Shown here one piece after another: positions 44,386 through 55,509 of a DNA stretch of 64,000 nucleotides (positions are counted from its first letter, which is position 1; each line of letters begins with the position of its first letter). A model generated the notes under the pieces. It searched no databases. It worked only from the letters and a program-made list of their open reading frames with translations, and was not told where the DNA came from. The stretch lies in NCBI GenBank assembly GCA_963921195.1, contig OY992537.1:12701716-12765715 (forward strand), read 5' to 3'. The position numbers and the translations under genes were made by a program. This DNA is from Pegoplata infirma (Eukaryota > Arthropoda > Insecta > Diptera > Anthomyiidae).

Positions 44386-47369
44386 CACTCAAAAAAAAAC
44401 GTGGGTATTCAATACTAAAAATTTAGCTACGAGTACTAATGTTTTAGTCCAAAAGGACCTAGTGCAGGAATTGGTAATCAATACTAAAATTTGTTACTAA
44501 TATGTAGTACATGAAAAATACTAAAAAAACAGTAAATATTACTGCAATTTACTACAGTTTTAGTAAATATAATTACTAAAAAAATCATAAATATTTTAAA
44601 TTTGTGTCCTATTTAGTAAAAAAAATTACTAATTTTAGTAAATAAAATTGCTAATTTTAGTGAATAAAATTACTACCTATATCAATTTTAGTAAATAAAA
44701 ATCAGAAAAAAATATATATGTAAATGATTTTTATTTCACTTCGGGTTTAAGATATACTTAATTACATGTCTTCTTAAGCCGTTAAAAAAAAAATTTGCGT
44801 TGATTGTACCACATTTGAAAAAATAAATGATTGATGTCGCCATACCATTGAAATCTACTTTGCAAACGATCGCTAAAAATATAAAAAAGAAATAATATCA
44901 ATACATGTTCAAATGTATGTACAAACATTTTACCACAGAGGGTGCTTTTTTTTCATACATTTTTTTGTATTCGTATGTGTATCCATAATATTCTCTTCAT
45001 CTTGAGTTTTTTTCACACAGCCATTGAAATAAAAAACGATTAAACAAAAAAACTGACATAGAAATGTTATTTTATTTAATGAACATATTGAAATAAATAA
45101 AAAACATATATTCAATTACTTTAACACAATTTAATTTAATAAATTTATAATATATATTTTTTTACAAACACTCCGTGACCGGGTATCGCGTTGTTTCGGT
45201 TTTAATTCTTTTTCGCACTAAACAAACAGAAAAATCTGTTGGTAGCACTGCAGTTAAATGCGAGAAAACGTGGTGGTCGCACACACTGCAGCAGCAAGCA
45301 GCAGACGGCAAGAAATATAAAGAACTGTGTTTAATTATAAATTATACATTTAAAAAATAAGTACTTTTTGTATTTGCAGCTAGGGGTATGCACTTTTAAT
45401 GTTAAGAAATAAAAATGCGTCATTTTAGTGAAATTATAATTAAATAGAGTACACATCATTTTTTCTGTCTGCTGCTTGCTGCTGAACTGTGAAGAAGCAT
45501 TTTGTGGCTATTACAGACAGTGTTGCCATTACCAATATAATAAAAAAACGCAAAAATCGTAAGAAAAGGGTAAAAATTTACAAAAAAAAAAATCAGCAAC
45601 AAGAAAAAAAAAAGAAAATTAAAAAAAAAATGGAAAATGTGCTTTTGAAGGTTAAAAGGATAAAAAGCGGAAAAAACGATAATAAAAGTATTTGTTTTTA
45701 TCATAAATTAAATAAATAAGCTGATACAATCACGAGTAAAAATAATATTACATTCATATTACTTAAAAACCAATAAATTTAATACAAACTTTTGTATTAC
45801 ATTCAATCAACACGCCACAGATCTTTTTTAATGAAATGTTTGGATTTTATCAGTTTAATTTTTATGCATTTTACTTCATTTTGACAGTAAACAAAATTGT
45901 TTCAAAAAACAACAGTCATTAAATATTTTAAAAAATACGTAGTTGTAAAAAAATGTAGAAAATATGTACCAAAAAGTTTATAATACATTTTCATTAAAAA
46001 ATATTATATAATATAATACATTTTCTTTAAAAAATATTGTTAGTATTTCCAATCCGTATGAAGTGATATTATACAGGTAGTTTAGTAAAATATTTTACTC
46101 ATATCTTTCGTGGGGAATCCCAATATTTAAATGTTATAATCCAAAAACAAAATGGTCTTGATGAAGCAAAAAAAATATAATCCAAAAACTAAATTTGCTA
46201 AATGAAACAAAAAAAATAAATTGCGAAAAATTTTAATTTTTGTACGACCGGTACAAAACTTATTTAAGTTTTGAATCAAATAACAACCAAAAACAGCGAT
46301 GCCAATTCAGCGCGTTTCGTGTTGGATTGAAAGCTATCCGACCACCCAAAAAGCGCATTTTTTTAAATCTAAGAAATGGAAAACTTTGTTGAAAATTTTT
46401 AAAAAAAGATATTTCACAATTTTTAGACTTATTCTGTGAATAGGCCTGATGATTTTCTAATTTTTTTTAATCTTGAATTAAAATTATTTTTTTTATCGCT
46501 TTTTACTTTATTCAAATTTAGCGCTTTTTGAGTCACTGTTTTGCGCGTTTTGCCTGTTACACAATTTTCGAAAATAAACCCAAATTTTCTTTATTTAAAT
46601 CTGTCAAAAATACATATTTTAATTGCATCATTAGAAAAATACAACTCCATAAGAGATCCGCCGTCGGCAAGCAAAATGGGCCAGTGGCCAGCGGCCCACC
46701 ACCGCAAAAAATACCTAGTCGGCTTGGTAACCTGCTCACGCATACTAATAAAGTATAAATCAATTATTTTTTATTTTCATGAATTTTGAAAGAACATTTG
46801 GGATCTTGATTTGTGAACACAAAACACGTTTACCTGCAATTTTGAAAGGATACCTTGAGTCAAATTTAAAGGGGACTGTTTTTTTCCAATTACATTAGGT
46901 CTAAGGCACAAATTAAAAAAAAATTTCGCGAAAAAATAAAAAAACACCATAAATACCTTATTTTTAAAAACGCGTATTTAAAAAACGGCAAGACCAAAAA
47001 AGCACCAGCAAATACCCGAAATGTAACATAGTGACAACACTGAATTCAAATTTAACGATTTTGCAAAAAAAAAAAACAGTTGGTAGCTCTGCTTGTAAAC
47101 AAGCGCCCCCTTACGGAATTATTACTAACAAAAATAAATTAAAAACCTAATAAATTACTATATATTAGTACTTTTATGAACTAAAAATAGTAAAAAAATT
47201 AGTAAAACCAACTACCAACAAAAATTACTCATAAACAGTAAGAAATACTAATTTTAGCACTTTGAAGATACTAAAAAAACTACTGTAATACTGGTAATTG
47301 GTAACTTATTAGTAGATTTGGGTTACCAACGATCTTACTAATTTTTTTACTGTAGAATTATTTTGAGTG
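44386..47369. mobile_element. TA-flanked TTAGTA-word element inserted in the LINE
   Basis: The ends CACTCAAAA (44386) and TTTTGAGTG (47361-47369) are inverted, with TA duplicated on both sides (44384-44385 and 47370-47371). About 300 bp at each end consists of TTAGTA/TACTAA words in both orientations. The middle (about 44700-47080) is different. It is AT-rich with an inverted repeat around 45288-45310 and 45462-45486 (GCAGCAAGCAGCAGA versus TCTGCTGCTTGCTGC) and a G+C-rich patch at 46650-46740. It also has CAGTGTTG (45518) and CAACACTG (47035-47042), which may mark an old nested hAT-like insert. No transposase is visible. Confidence 0.85.
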
Positions 47370-47371
47370 TA

Positions 47372-49508
47372 TTCTTGACAAAAAGATCAATTGGAAGTAG
47401 ATTCAACATGACATTTAGAGCGTCACTCGGGCAAGTTCTTAATGCTCCTGTGACACCTATGCATGCTGTTCTCTGAATTCTCGTCATTTTTCTACGGTTG
47501 TCCTCTTTGTCCAATGCTTCCCACCAAACCAAAGCACCATAAGTTAATATTGGTCTGATTACAGCGCTATACATCCATAGTACCATTCCCGGCTGTAACC
47601 CCCCATGTTTTGCCGAATGTTTTCTTGCAAGCATAAAAAGCTACACAAGCCTTTTTTACCCTATGTTCAATGTTGTATTTCCAATTTAATTTGCTATCCA
47701 AGATAACCCCCAGGTATTTTGCTGTCTCTGAGAGCTTCAATTGCTGTCCTCCTAGGTAAGGTAATTCAAACTGCGGAAATTTTCTCTTTGTTGTAAATAA
47801 AACCAGTTCCGTCTTGTCTGGGTTAACCCCAAGACCACAACCTGTAGCCCACGAGTTGACTGCACCCAGCGCATTCTCCATAATATCACTTATCACGGAG
47901 AGAAACGGTCCAGCTACTATTACAACAACATCATCCGCATATGCCACCACCTTCACCCCCATATCATTCAGTCTTACCAATAATATGTCCATCACGGCGA
48001 TCCATAACAGAGGCGAAATGACCCCACCCTGCGGGGTGCCCCTACATACGGTTTTAATCATGGTTGTATTACCCCAGTTCGCCTGAATCAATCTGGTTTC
48101 TAGCATGGATACTATCCATCTTATAATTGTGCCGCTTATACCAAGCCTGGTAAGAGCATCTTTAATGCTATCTGTGCTAACATTGTTAAAAGCGCCTTCT
48201 ATGTCCAAAAACGCAGCCATAGTAAATTGTTTAAAATAGAGTCCTCTTTCAACTGTTCTCACCACTTCATGGAGGGCAGTCTCTGTAGACTTACCCTTCA
48301 TATATGCATGCTGATTGCAGTTCAGTCCTCCACACTCGAGAAAAGAACGGATGTTCTCATCCAGTATTCTCTCCAAAGTTTTAAGAATAAATGAGGATAA
48401 ACTAATGGGTCTGAAATCCTTTGCAGACTCATGACTACTTCTACCTATTTTAGGGATAAAGATAACTTTTACCTTTCTCCAGCTAAAAGGGATATAATTT
48501 AGGCTGAGACTTGCGGAAAAGAGCGGTTTCAGCCAGCTACAGATTACACCAGGTATTTTCTGTAACATTATAGGCAAAATGCCATCTGGCCCAGGAGATT
48601 TAAATGGTGAAAAACTTGATATTGCCCAAACTATTCTTTCCTCCGTTATAATAGACTCTATAAAGGCGGAATCTGATGTGTTCTGTACCACCTCGGTACA
48701 ACTTAAATTCCCTATTGGGTCACTGGACCCAGGGAAATGAGTTTCAAGTAAACTGGATAGACTTTGTTCTGGCGATTCGGTCCATGTATCATCCAGCCTG
48801 CGTATGAAAGCTGGATTCGTATGATCCTTAGAAAGAATCTTGCTAATTCTACAAGAATCCTTAATATTGTCAATTGATTCGCAAAAAGTTGCCCAGGATA
48901 TTTTTTTGGCTCTTCGTATCGCATGTTTGTACTCACGCTGAACTATTTTGTAAGGCTGCCAAGATTTACTAATATAACACTCGTTAAAAACTTTTCTAGT
49001 TTTCTTTCTGAGTTCTCCAAGTTCCTTATTCCACCATTTAGGATACACTTTTTTAGCTCTATTGATTGGACATGACTTCATAAAAGCAGCTGTCAGAGCT
49101 TTCTCAAATGAATCCGCCATGTTATCCAACTCAACTGTGCCCAAAATTGCATCCCTTGGTGGCTTATTAAGGCTATCCTCTGCAATTTTTGAAAACTTTT
49201 TCCAATTTGCTCTTCTTGGATTCCTATAAGGCTTTGGCTTCTCACTCTCCATTAAGAGATCAAAATAAATAAGCTTATGATCAGAAAAAGAGCACTGCTC
49301 TGAAACTCTCCATCGCGATATGTTCAAAACCGGGCATTGGGACTTGAGCGTAACATCTATTACCTCCTCCCAACCCTTAAATTTATCGGAGCTTGGGAAA
49401 GTAAACGTTGGTTTATTTCCTTGGTTGCAAATAAGTATGTTGGTAGAAACAATAAAATCAAAAAGTGACTCACCTCTTTCGTTAATTTCACGACTACCCC
49501 ATACCGTA
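47372..49508 (-). pseudogene. LINE ORF2, endonuclease C-terminus and reverse transcriptase
   Basis: The frame is open from the truncated 5' edge: VWGSREIN and later FSDHKLI (EN motif SDH near 49280) belong to the apurinic-type endonuclease of LINEs. Counting from a TTG codon at 49327, the RT shows SPGPDGI at residues 244-250, PKIGR…DFRPISL at 292-310, the motif A aspartate in FLDIEGAF (D375), TPQGG at 431-435 and the YADD box at 463-466. A run of six G (C6 on plus, 47599-47604) shifts the frame after KTFGKTWG. With five G the frame would run on as LQPGMVLWMYS. The sequence then continues to FVKN at the inserted element. The enzyme would reverse-transcribe LINE RNA at nicked target DNA. It is inactive through truncation, frameshift and insertion. 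Confidence 0.93.
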
Positions 49509-49860
49509 TGATAAAAGTATTTTATTGAATGTTTCGATGCTAAAACTCCATTCTTATAAAAGTACTTTATTGAAAGTTTCGATGCTAAGAGGGTTAAAAT
49601 GTATACTTTGGTACTTTTTGTGATTTCCTAAAATAATGGTCATAAAACTTGATTTTTAAAATGTACCACCATCAATTGGAACAAAGCATTCTGAAAAAAA
49701 CACCTTTTGAAAGTTTCGATTCTAATTGGGTAAAAAAATTGTATTTTGGTACTTTTTCTATTTCAAGAAATAATGGTTCTAGAAAGTTTAAATTTCGAAT
49801 GTAGAAAAAAAAACATTCTGACAAAAAAATACTTTAATAATGTTTCTACTTTAAAAAGTT
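49509..49860 (+). repeat. Forward satellite block after the LINE
   Basis: The satellite resumes with 'gataaaagtattttattg', and a ~45-bp partial tandem of 'ataaaagtactttattgaa' and 'gtttcgatgctaa' precedes full units with 'tatactttggtactttttgtg'. Together with 43203 it defines the LINE empty site. Confidence 0.8.
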
Positions 49861-51297
49861 GTACGTTTTGATGCTTTTTAAAGAAAATCATTTGTTTAAT
49901 TTTCAGTTTTTTTAATGACCACTTTTGTGCGTTATTTCAAAAATAACTGCATAAAAAATTAAGACTTTTATTAGCATTAAATTTTTAAAGTCATTTATTT
50001 TTATTTTGTAAGTAAAAATAAGTGATTCTTCTTTAATTTTTAACGATTTGTGTACGTTATATTTTTTTTAAATTGTTGACATTTTTTAAAGAGAAATTAT
50101 TAGTTTCTAACTACTTGGTTGAGTTATTTTTTGTGAAAAAAATATTAAAAAAATTTCATATACTAATGTGAAACTCTTCATAAATAGTATGAAAGGTTTC
50201 ATAAATACAAACGTTTCATAGTTTTAATTAATTTTTTCTTAAATATTTTCCTAATAAATCATATTAGGAAATTTTTTCATAGTATTTATGAACCACTGTG
50301 AAAAACTTCTATAATTGTAATGAAATACTTATAAAAAAAATAATATTATTTTTATGAAATGTTTCATAAATACTATATATTTACGAAGCAGTTACATTGG
50401 ACATTACATTTAATAGTATTTATGAAATGTTTCATTAATAAAGCATATGCATTTTTTTTCGATGCTAAGAGGGTGAAAAAGTATACTTTGGTACTTTTTG
50501 TGATTTCCTAAAATAATGGTCATAAAACTTGATTTTTCAAATGTAGGACCATCAATTGGAACAAAGCATTCTGAAAAAACACCTTTTGGAAGCTTTGATT
50601 TTAATTGGGTAAAAAAATTGTATTTTGGTACTTTTTCTATCTCAAGAAATAATGGTTCTAGAATGTTTAAATTTGGAATGTAGAAAAAAAAAACATTCTG
50701 ACAAAAATTTTTTAAAACAAATCATTTGTTGAATTTTCAGTTCTTTTTTAATGACCACTTTTGTGCGTTAATTCAAAAATAACTGCATAAAAAATTAAGA
50801 CTTTTATTAGCATTACATTTTTAAAGTCATTTATTTTTATTTTGTAAGTTAAAATAAGTGATTCTTCTTAAATTTTTAATGATTTGGGTACGTTATTTTT
50901 TTTTTAAATTGTTGACATTTTTTAATGAGAAATTATTAGTTTTTAACTACTTGTGTGATTTATTTTTTGTAAAAAAAATATTCAAAAAATTTCATACACT
51001 AATGTGAAACTCTTCATAAATAGTATGAAATGTTTCATAAATACAATGAAACATTTCATAGTTTTAAATTATTTTTTCCTAAATATTTGATCATATTAGG
51101 ATACTATTTCATAGTATTTATGAACCACTATGAAAAACTTCCATAGCTGTAATGAAATACTTTAAAAAAAATAATATTATTTTTATGAAATGTTTCCTAA
51201 ATACTATATATTTATGAAGCAGTTACATAGGGCATTACATTTAATAGTATTTATGAAATGTTTCATTAATAAAGCATATGCATTTTTTTTTTTTTGA
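49581..51297 (+). repeat. 880-bp tandem duplication of satellite plus ATGAAA-word sequence
   Basis: Copy 1 (49581-50460) and copy 2 (50461-about 51297) both run from GATGCTAAGAGGGT through 'gtgatttcctaaaataatgg', 'aatgaccacttttgtgcg', 'gtgattctt' and 'ataaatagtatgaaa' to 'aataaagcatatgcattttt'. The second halves of both copies are filled with ATGAAA/TTTCAT words like those in the 51332-52298 element. Divergence is a few percent plus small indels. Confidence 0.85.
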
Positions 51298-51331
51298 AAT
51301 TAAAGTTATGAAATTTATTTTGGAAGAGCTA

Positions 51332-52298
51332 CACTGATAGAAATTTGTACATGACAATAACGAAAATCTATATTTGTATTATGAAAAATGACGTTAAAAA
51401 GGAACCTATGTAGGATTTCATTGAATTAATGAAATAGGTATCATAAAATGTAATTGCAAGAAGAAGTTTCATTAAATTAATGCAAATTTTTCATACAAAA
51501 TTTAAATTGTATGTTATGAAAATTTTTCATTACTTTAATGAAAAAAATATTTAATTCATATGAAATACTTTCGTTTTATTTCAAATTTCATAAAAAAGTC
51601 TGAAAAAATCACAAAATAACCAAGTTAAAAAACAGTTTCACATATTTTTTATTTTATCTATAGATTTCACTCAGTTTTCTCACACAGAATTTTACTACCA
51701 CATTTACTTTTAAAACATAAGTAAAACCACGAAATAATATAAAACAACGCGAGTTTAATAAATACTTATAGTTAATCAATAACATTTCATTTTAAAATTC
51801 GTATAAAAATTCTAAAAAAAAAATCACAAATTATTTCGTGCCGCTCTGATCAGCTGTTTTTGCGCGCGTAACTGTGGGGTCCTCAAAGAATCTCACATTG
51901 ATTAAAATAAAAAATAAATTTTTATAAAAAAGAAACTTCTTTATTGTACAAAATAGAAAATCGTAATAATTAATTTTATATTTTTCAATTGACAATTATT
52001 GAAAATATTATTTGAAAACTTTTTGTTACAATCAAAATTAGAATGTAGGGAAGAACCCTACAGTAACCTAGCAGACTAAACAGACGCGACACGACAGGTG
52101 TCAAAAAACACCAAATTTTATAAACAAAACTTAATGAAATTTTTTAATGAAACTACGAAATCGAATGAATCAAAATTAATGAAAATCTTGCACAATATGT
52201 ATGAAATTTCATTCAGCATATGAAATATTTCATTGTTGTAATGAAACAGCATTAATGAATTCTATTCATTACTGATATGAAGCGTTTTTCTATCAGTG
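51332..52298. mobile_element. TA-flanked ATGAAA-word element
   Basis: The ends CACTGATAGAAA and TTTCTATCAGTG are perfect 12-bp inverted repeats. Left and right flanks are TA (51330-51331 and 52299-52300). Subterminal zones repeat ATGAAA/TTTCAT words, often as ATTAATGAAA, in both orientations. The central ~500 bp is AT-rich with one less AT-rich patch ('gctctgatcagctgttttt', 51844). It has no transposase. It belongs with the other CAC-ended TA elements by structure. Confidence 0.85.
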
Positions 52299-52300
52299 TA

Positions 52301-52589
52301 AAATAAAGAACTAAAATTTTAAAAATCATCTTCAGGAGCAATAATTGTTTTGCCCCAATTTCTTTATCATATTACAAAAATTTCATATGACACGTTTATG
52401 ATTTTTTTATGAAATCAGGATATTTTATGAAGTGCATTTCATAGACTTTTTTCATAAAATTTCATTACATTTATGAAGGTTTTATAAATATAATGAAATT
52501 TTATGACAAAAATATTTTTCTCTAAGTGGAGAATTTTGATATTTGCAATGATAGCTTCTTCAGCGGAAATAATATTAAGAAAAAAGTAA
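52301..52589 (+). repeat. ATGAAA-word sequence outside the element
   Basis: Further ATGAAA/TTTCAT words run up to 'atatttttctctaagtg' (ending 52528). That resembles the end 'ataattttctaagtg|TA' at 63502 and may be the right end of an older, larger word element whose left end was not found. Confidence 0.45.
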
Positions 52590-53340
52590 TTTTGAAAATT
52601 TCGATTCAAAGGGAGAGAAAATTTTTCTTGAAAATTCAGATTCTTAATAGGTAAAAATGTGTACTTTGATAAATTTTTTATCTCGTAAAATAATTCAAGC
52701 GGAAAAAAGTTTGGCAAATTCCGGTTCCAAGGGGTAAACAATTAAACTTCGGTTCTTTGATATCTTGTGAAACTGGAATTTTTAAATAAAGAATACTCTA
52801 GCGGAAAAATACCGCGAAAAAGTGCTTTTGGAAATTTCAGTTCCATGGGGTAAAATGTGTACTTTTGTACTTTTTCTATTCCTTCAAATAATGGATCTAT
52901 AAATTTGAAATTTGAAATGTGGGATTCTACAGCGGAAAAACCATTCCAAAAAAGTATTACTTACTTGGAAATTTCAATTCTAAGAAAGTCAAAAATGTTT
53001 TGAACATTCTGATTCTAAATGCCTAAAAATTGTACTTTTGGTACTTTTTTATCCCCTGAAATAATAGTCCCAGAAACTTGAAATTTTGGGTGTAAGGATA
53101 CAACAGTGAAGAAAATACAGAGAAAAAGTTTTTTTTCGAAAAATTCGATTCCAAGGTGGTAAAATATATCCCAAGAGATAATATAATATCTCCAGAAATA
53201 ATGGTCCTCGGGGAAATCCGAAAAGAGTCCTATTTGGAAATTTAGATTCTATAGAAGTAAAAAGGCAAACAAAATTATTATGGTACCTTTTCTGTCTCTT
53301 GAAATAATGGTCTTTTAATCAAAAAAATTGGAATGTATAA
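52590..53340 (+). repeat. Forward satellite block
   Basis: At least five divergent satellite units: 'gtgtacttttgtactttttctat', 'ataatggatctataaatttgaaat', 'gggattctacagcggaaaaa', 'gtactttttatcccctgaaataatag' and 'gaaataatggtcttttaat'. Confidence 0.75.
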
Positions 53341-54510
53341 AAAATTTACTTTTTGAAAAATATTAATGATATAGCGCTGTTTTTATTCCTACTGGTTACT
53401 TTAAAGTCATTGTATTGAAATAATGTTAAGTATACATTGATGATACAAAACTTTATTAACATATTTTTTTTTTATTTTTTTGTTGCTATCGACATAAAAA
53501 GTTCTTGTTTGCAAAGATAAAAACTGTGTTAAAAGAACTCTTTATTATATTGTTTTTTTTTCTTCGAATTTCAAAGAAAAGAAAAAAAAAAAAAAAATAT
53601 ATGTGCCACAATGTTCAAGAATCTATATTGAGTTTTTTTTAAACTAAGCCATACTTATTATCTTACGACCATCTTTATTTAACTGACATAAAAATGCCAA
53701 TACTTTTTCTTTACTTTTCTTTGCAAACAAATAAAAAAAAAACACGAAGAAATTTCCATTTAAAATTTTTAAAACAAACTTGTCCTTGTTGTTATAGTCC
53801 TAATGCTATTCTGACACAAATTTCATTTAACTTACGACTCATTAAATTTTCTGTTTGCTTTGCCAAAGTCATAAATCCTGCGTGCAGAGATATAACATCC
53901 ATTCGTTCATTCATTTATTTGTATGTTCCATTGCCAACACTGGAGAAGAAGAAAAAAATGAAAACGTAATAAACTTGAAAATGTTGCTTCTTCATTTCAG
54001 CCATAAGCTTTATGACTTGGGTGAATGTTTAAAGATGAAGGGACTTGGGTAAGGAAATGGTAGGAAAAGGCGTTTTTCATTTTTAACCATTTTTATGGCA
54101 AATCATTTATACATGTATGTCGGGCATTTCACATCATATGTCACGATATTGAAAAACATATAAGTTGGGTGGCAAAACAATTTTAGTAAAAAAAAAAATT
54201 GATTAAAAAAGAGTAAGAGCGAAAACATATTAAAAAAAGAAATTGAGTGGAAACAATTTTGAGAATTTTTTTTTTTAGTGAAAATAATATTCGGCAAAAA
54301 GAAACAAAGTCATTACATTTTGTTCCCTGCTCCATTTCATTTCGTCCCCTGTTCTTTTTCATTTTGTTCACTGTTCTATCTTCTTTCGTTCCATGTAAGT
54401 TGTATTCCTTTCTTTATAACATGCTTTAAAGAAATAAAAAAAGTAGAATCTTAATCTCTTTTTCCCCAAAATTATTCAAAATATTTCCTTCTCTTGGAGT
54501 TTCGGGGGTT
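53341..54510. other. Unassigned, probably single-copy DNA
   Basis: AT-rich sequence without terminal or tandem repeats. Open frames at 53694-53969 and on the minus strand around 54103-54371 are short, F/K-rich and without motifs. Two short direct words ('tccatttcatttcgt', 'gttctttttcattttgtt') cluster near 54330-54370. No gene is supported. Confidence 0.4.
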
Positions 54511-55289
54511 TCAATATTTATAAAAAAGTACCAATTTTCCCCTTTTACCCTTTTTTGTTCCCTTAGTATAAAATTTTTCAAAAACCTGTTTTTCAGAATA
54601 TTTTTGTTGCTGGATGATCCTAGATTCAGAATTTTAAGTTTATAGACCATTATTTAAAGAAATCGAAAAAGTACCAAAGTACAATTTTTTACTCCATTTT
54701 AACCTTTAGAATCAAAGACTTGAAAGCCTTCTTCAGAATGTTTTGTTTAAATAGAGGATTCTTCATTTCAAAAATCAAGTTTTTATATTTCAGGAGAAAA
54801 GTACCGAAAAAGTACCAAAGTACAATTTTTTACCCTCTGAGTATAGAAACTTTTTAAAAAAGTACTTTTGTCGGAATGTTGTTTTTTTGGTGGATAATTC
54901 TACATTTCCAGTTTCTAGAACTATATTTTTAGGATATAGAAAAATTACCAAAGTAAAACTTCAAGTTTCTAGAACTATTTTTTCAGGAGATAGAGAAAGT
55001 ACCAAAGTAAATGAATTTCCAAAAAGCTGCAGGATCCCACAATTCATATTTCAAGTATCCATGACCTTTATTTTCAAGTTTCTAGAACTATTTTCTTAGT
55101 ATATAGAAAAAGTACCGGAATAAAATTTCAAGTTTCTAGAAACATTTTTTCAAGAGATAGAAAAAGTATCAAAGTAAAATTTTTTACCTAATAAAAGCTG
55201 AATTTTAAAAGGCTTATTTGAAATTTCAAGTATTCATGATCATTATTTTAGAAAAATAATAAGGTACCAAAGTACACTATTTAACCCCC
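54511..55289 (-). repeat. Reverse satellite block
   Basis: About six reverse-orientation units with 'gaaaaagtaccaaagtac', 'tttagaatcaaagac', 'cagaatgttttg' and 'tcaagtttctagaactattttt'. The block ends in ACCCCCTTA (55284-55292), the left target duplication of the LINE fragment that follows. Confidence 0.8.
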
Positions 55290-55292
55290 TTA

Positions 55293-55506
55293 CAAGGAAG
55301 GTCTCCCTGGTGTCACCCGCCGATCTTTATAGAATTGGTTTTATTTTGTAGAGCAGGAGAAATTAAGGGACACGTATTTTTTTTAGCGGCCCAAATTCAA
55401 ATTTAGGGGGTGAAAATGAGGGGAGAGAAACGGTAATTTAATAATAATATACCATATGAAAGGTCTTCATGTAGATCGGAGTTTGACACCAGGAAGACTC
55501 TTCTTG
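55293..55506. mobile_element. PIF/Harbinger-like MITE at the LINE junction
   Basis: The left end CAAGGAAGGTCTCCCTGGTG matches the 23647-24246 element. The right end (reverse complement CAAGAAGAGTCTTCCTGGTG) is more diverged. TTA flanks both ends (55290-55292 and 55507-55509). The internal 'agcggcccaaattcaaatttagggg' is shared with the larger copy, so this is an internally deleted 214-bp derivative. Confidence 0.78.
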
Positions 55507-55509
55507 TTA

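Larger units (their letters stand above)
43203..49508 (-). mobile_element. 5'-truncated I-group non-LTR retrotransposon, split by a DNA element
   Basis: A minus-strand LINE whose remaining sequence encodes the end of an endonuclease domain, a reverse transcriptase, an RNase H and a C-terminal zinc-knuckle-like motif. The 3' end lies at 43203. It has a ~130-bp 3' UTR and finishes in CTAACCTAACCTAACC rather than poly(A). The 5' end is truncated inside the endonuclease at 49508. A duplication TGATAAA flanks it (43196-43202 and 49509-49515), and satellite continues on both sides. A 2984-bp TA-flanked element (44386-47369) divides it; without that element it is about 3.3 kb. The presence of RNase H and the RT sequence style suggest the LOA/I/Jockey group of insect LINEs. 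Confidence 0.92.

Noticed and set aside
46528..46789. Overlapping frames on both strands around a G+C-rich patch
   Set aside because: They are open in several phases at once, which reflects composition. No conserved motif was recognised.
47814..48086. 90-codon plus-strand frame
   Set aside because: Opposite-strand shadow of the LINE reverse transcriptase.
54103..54429. Clustered short frames on both strands
   Set aside because: F/S/L-rich readings of T- and A-rich sequence without protein-like features.
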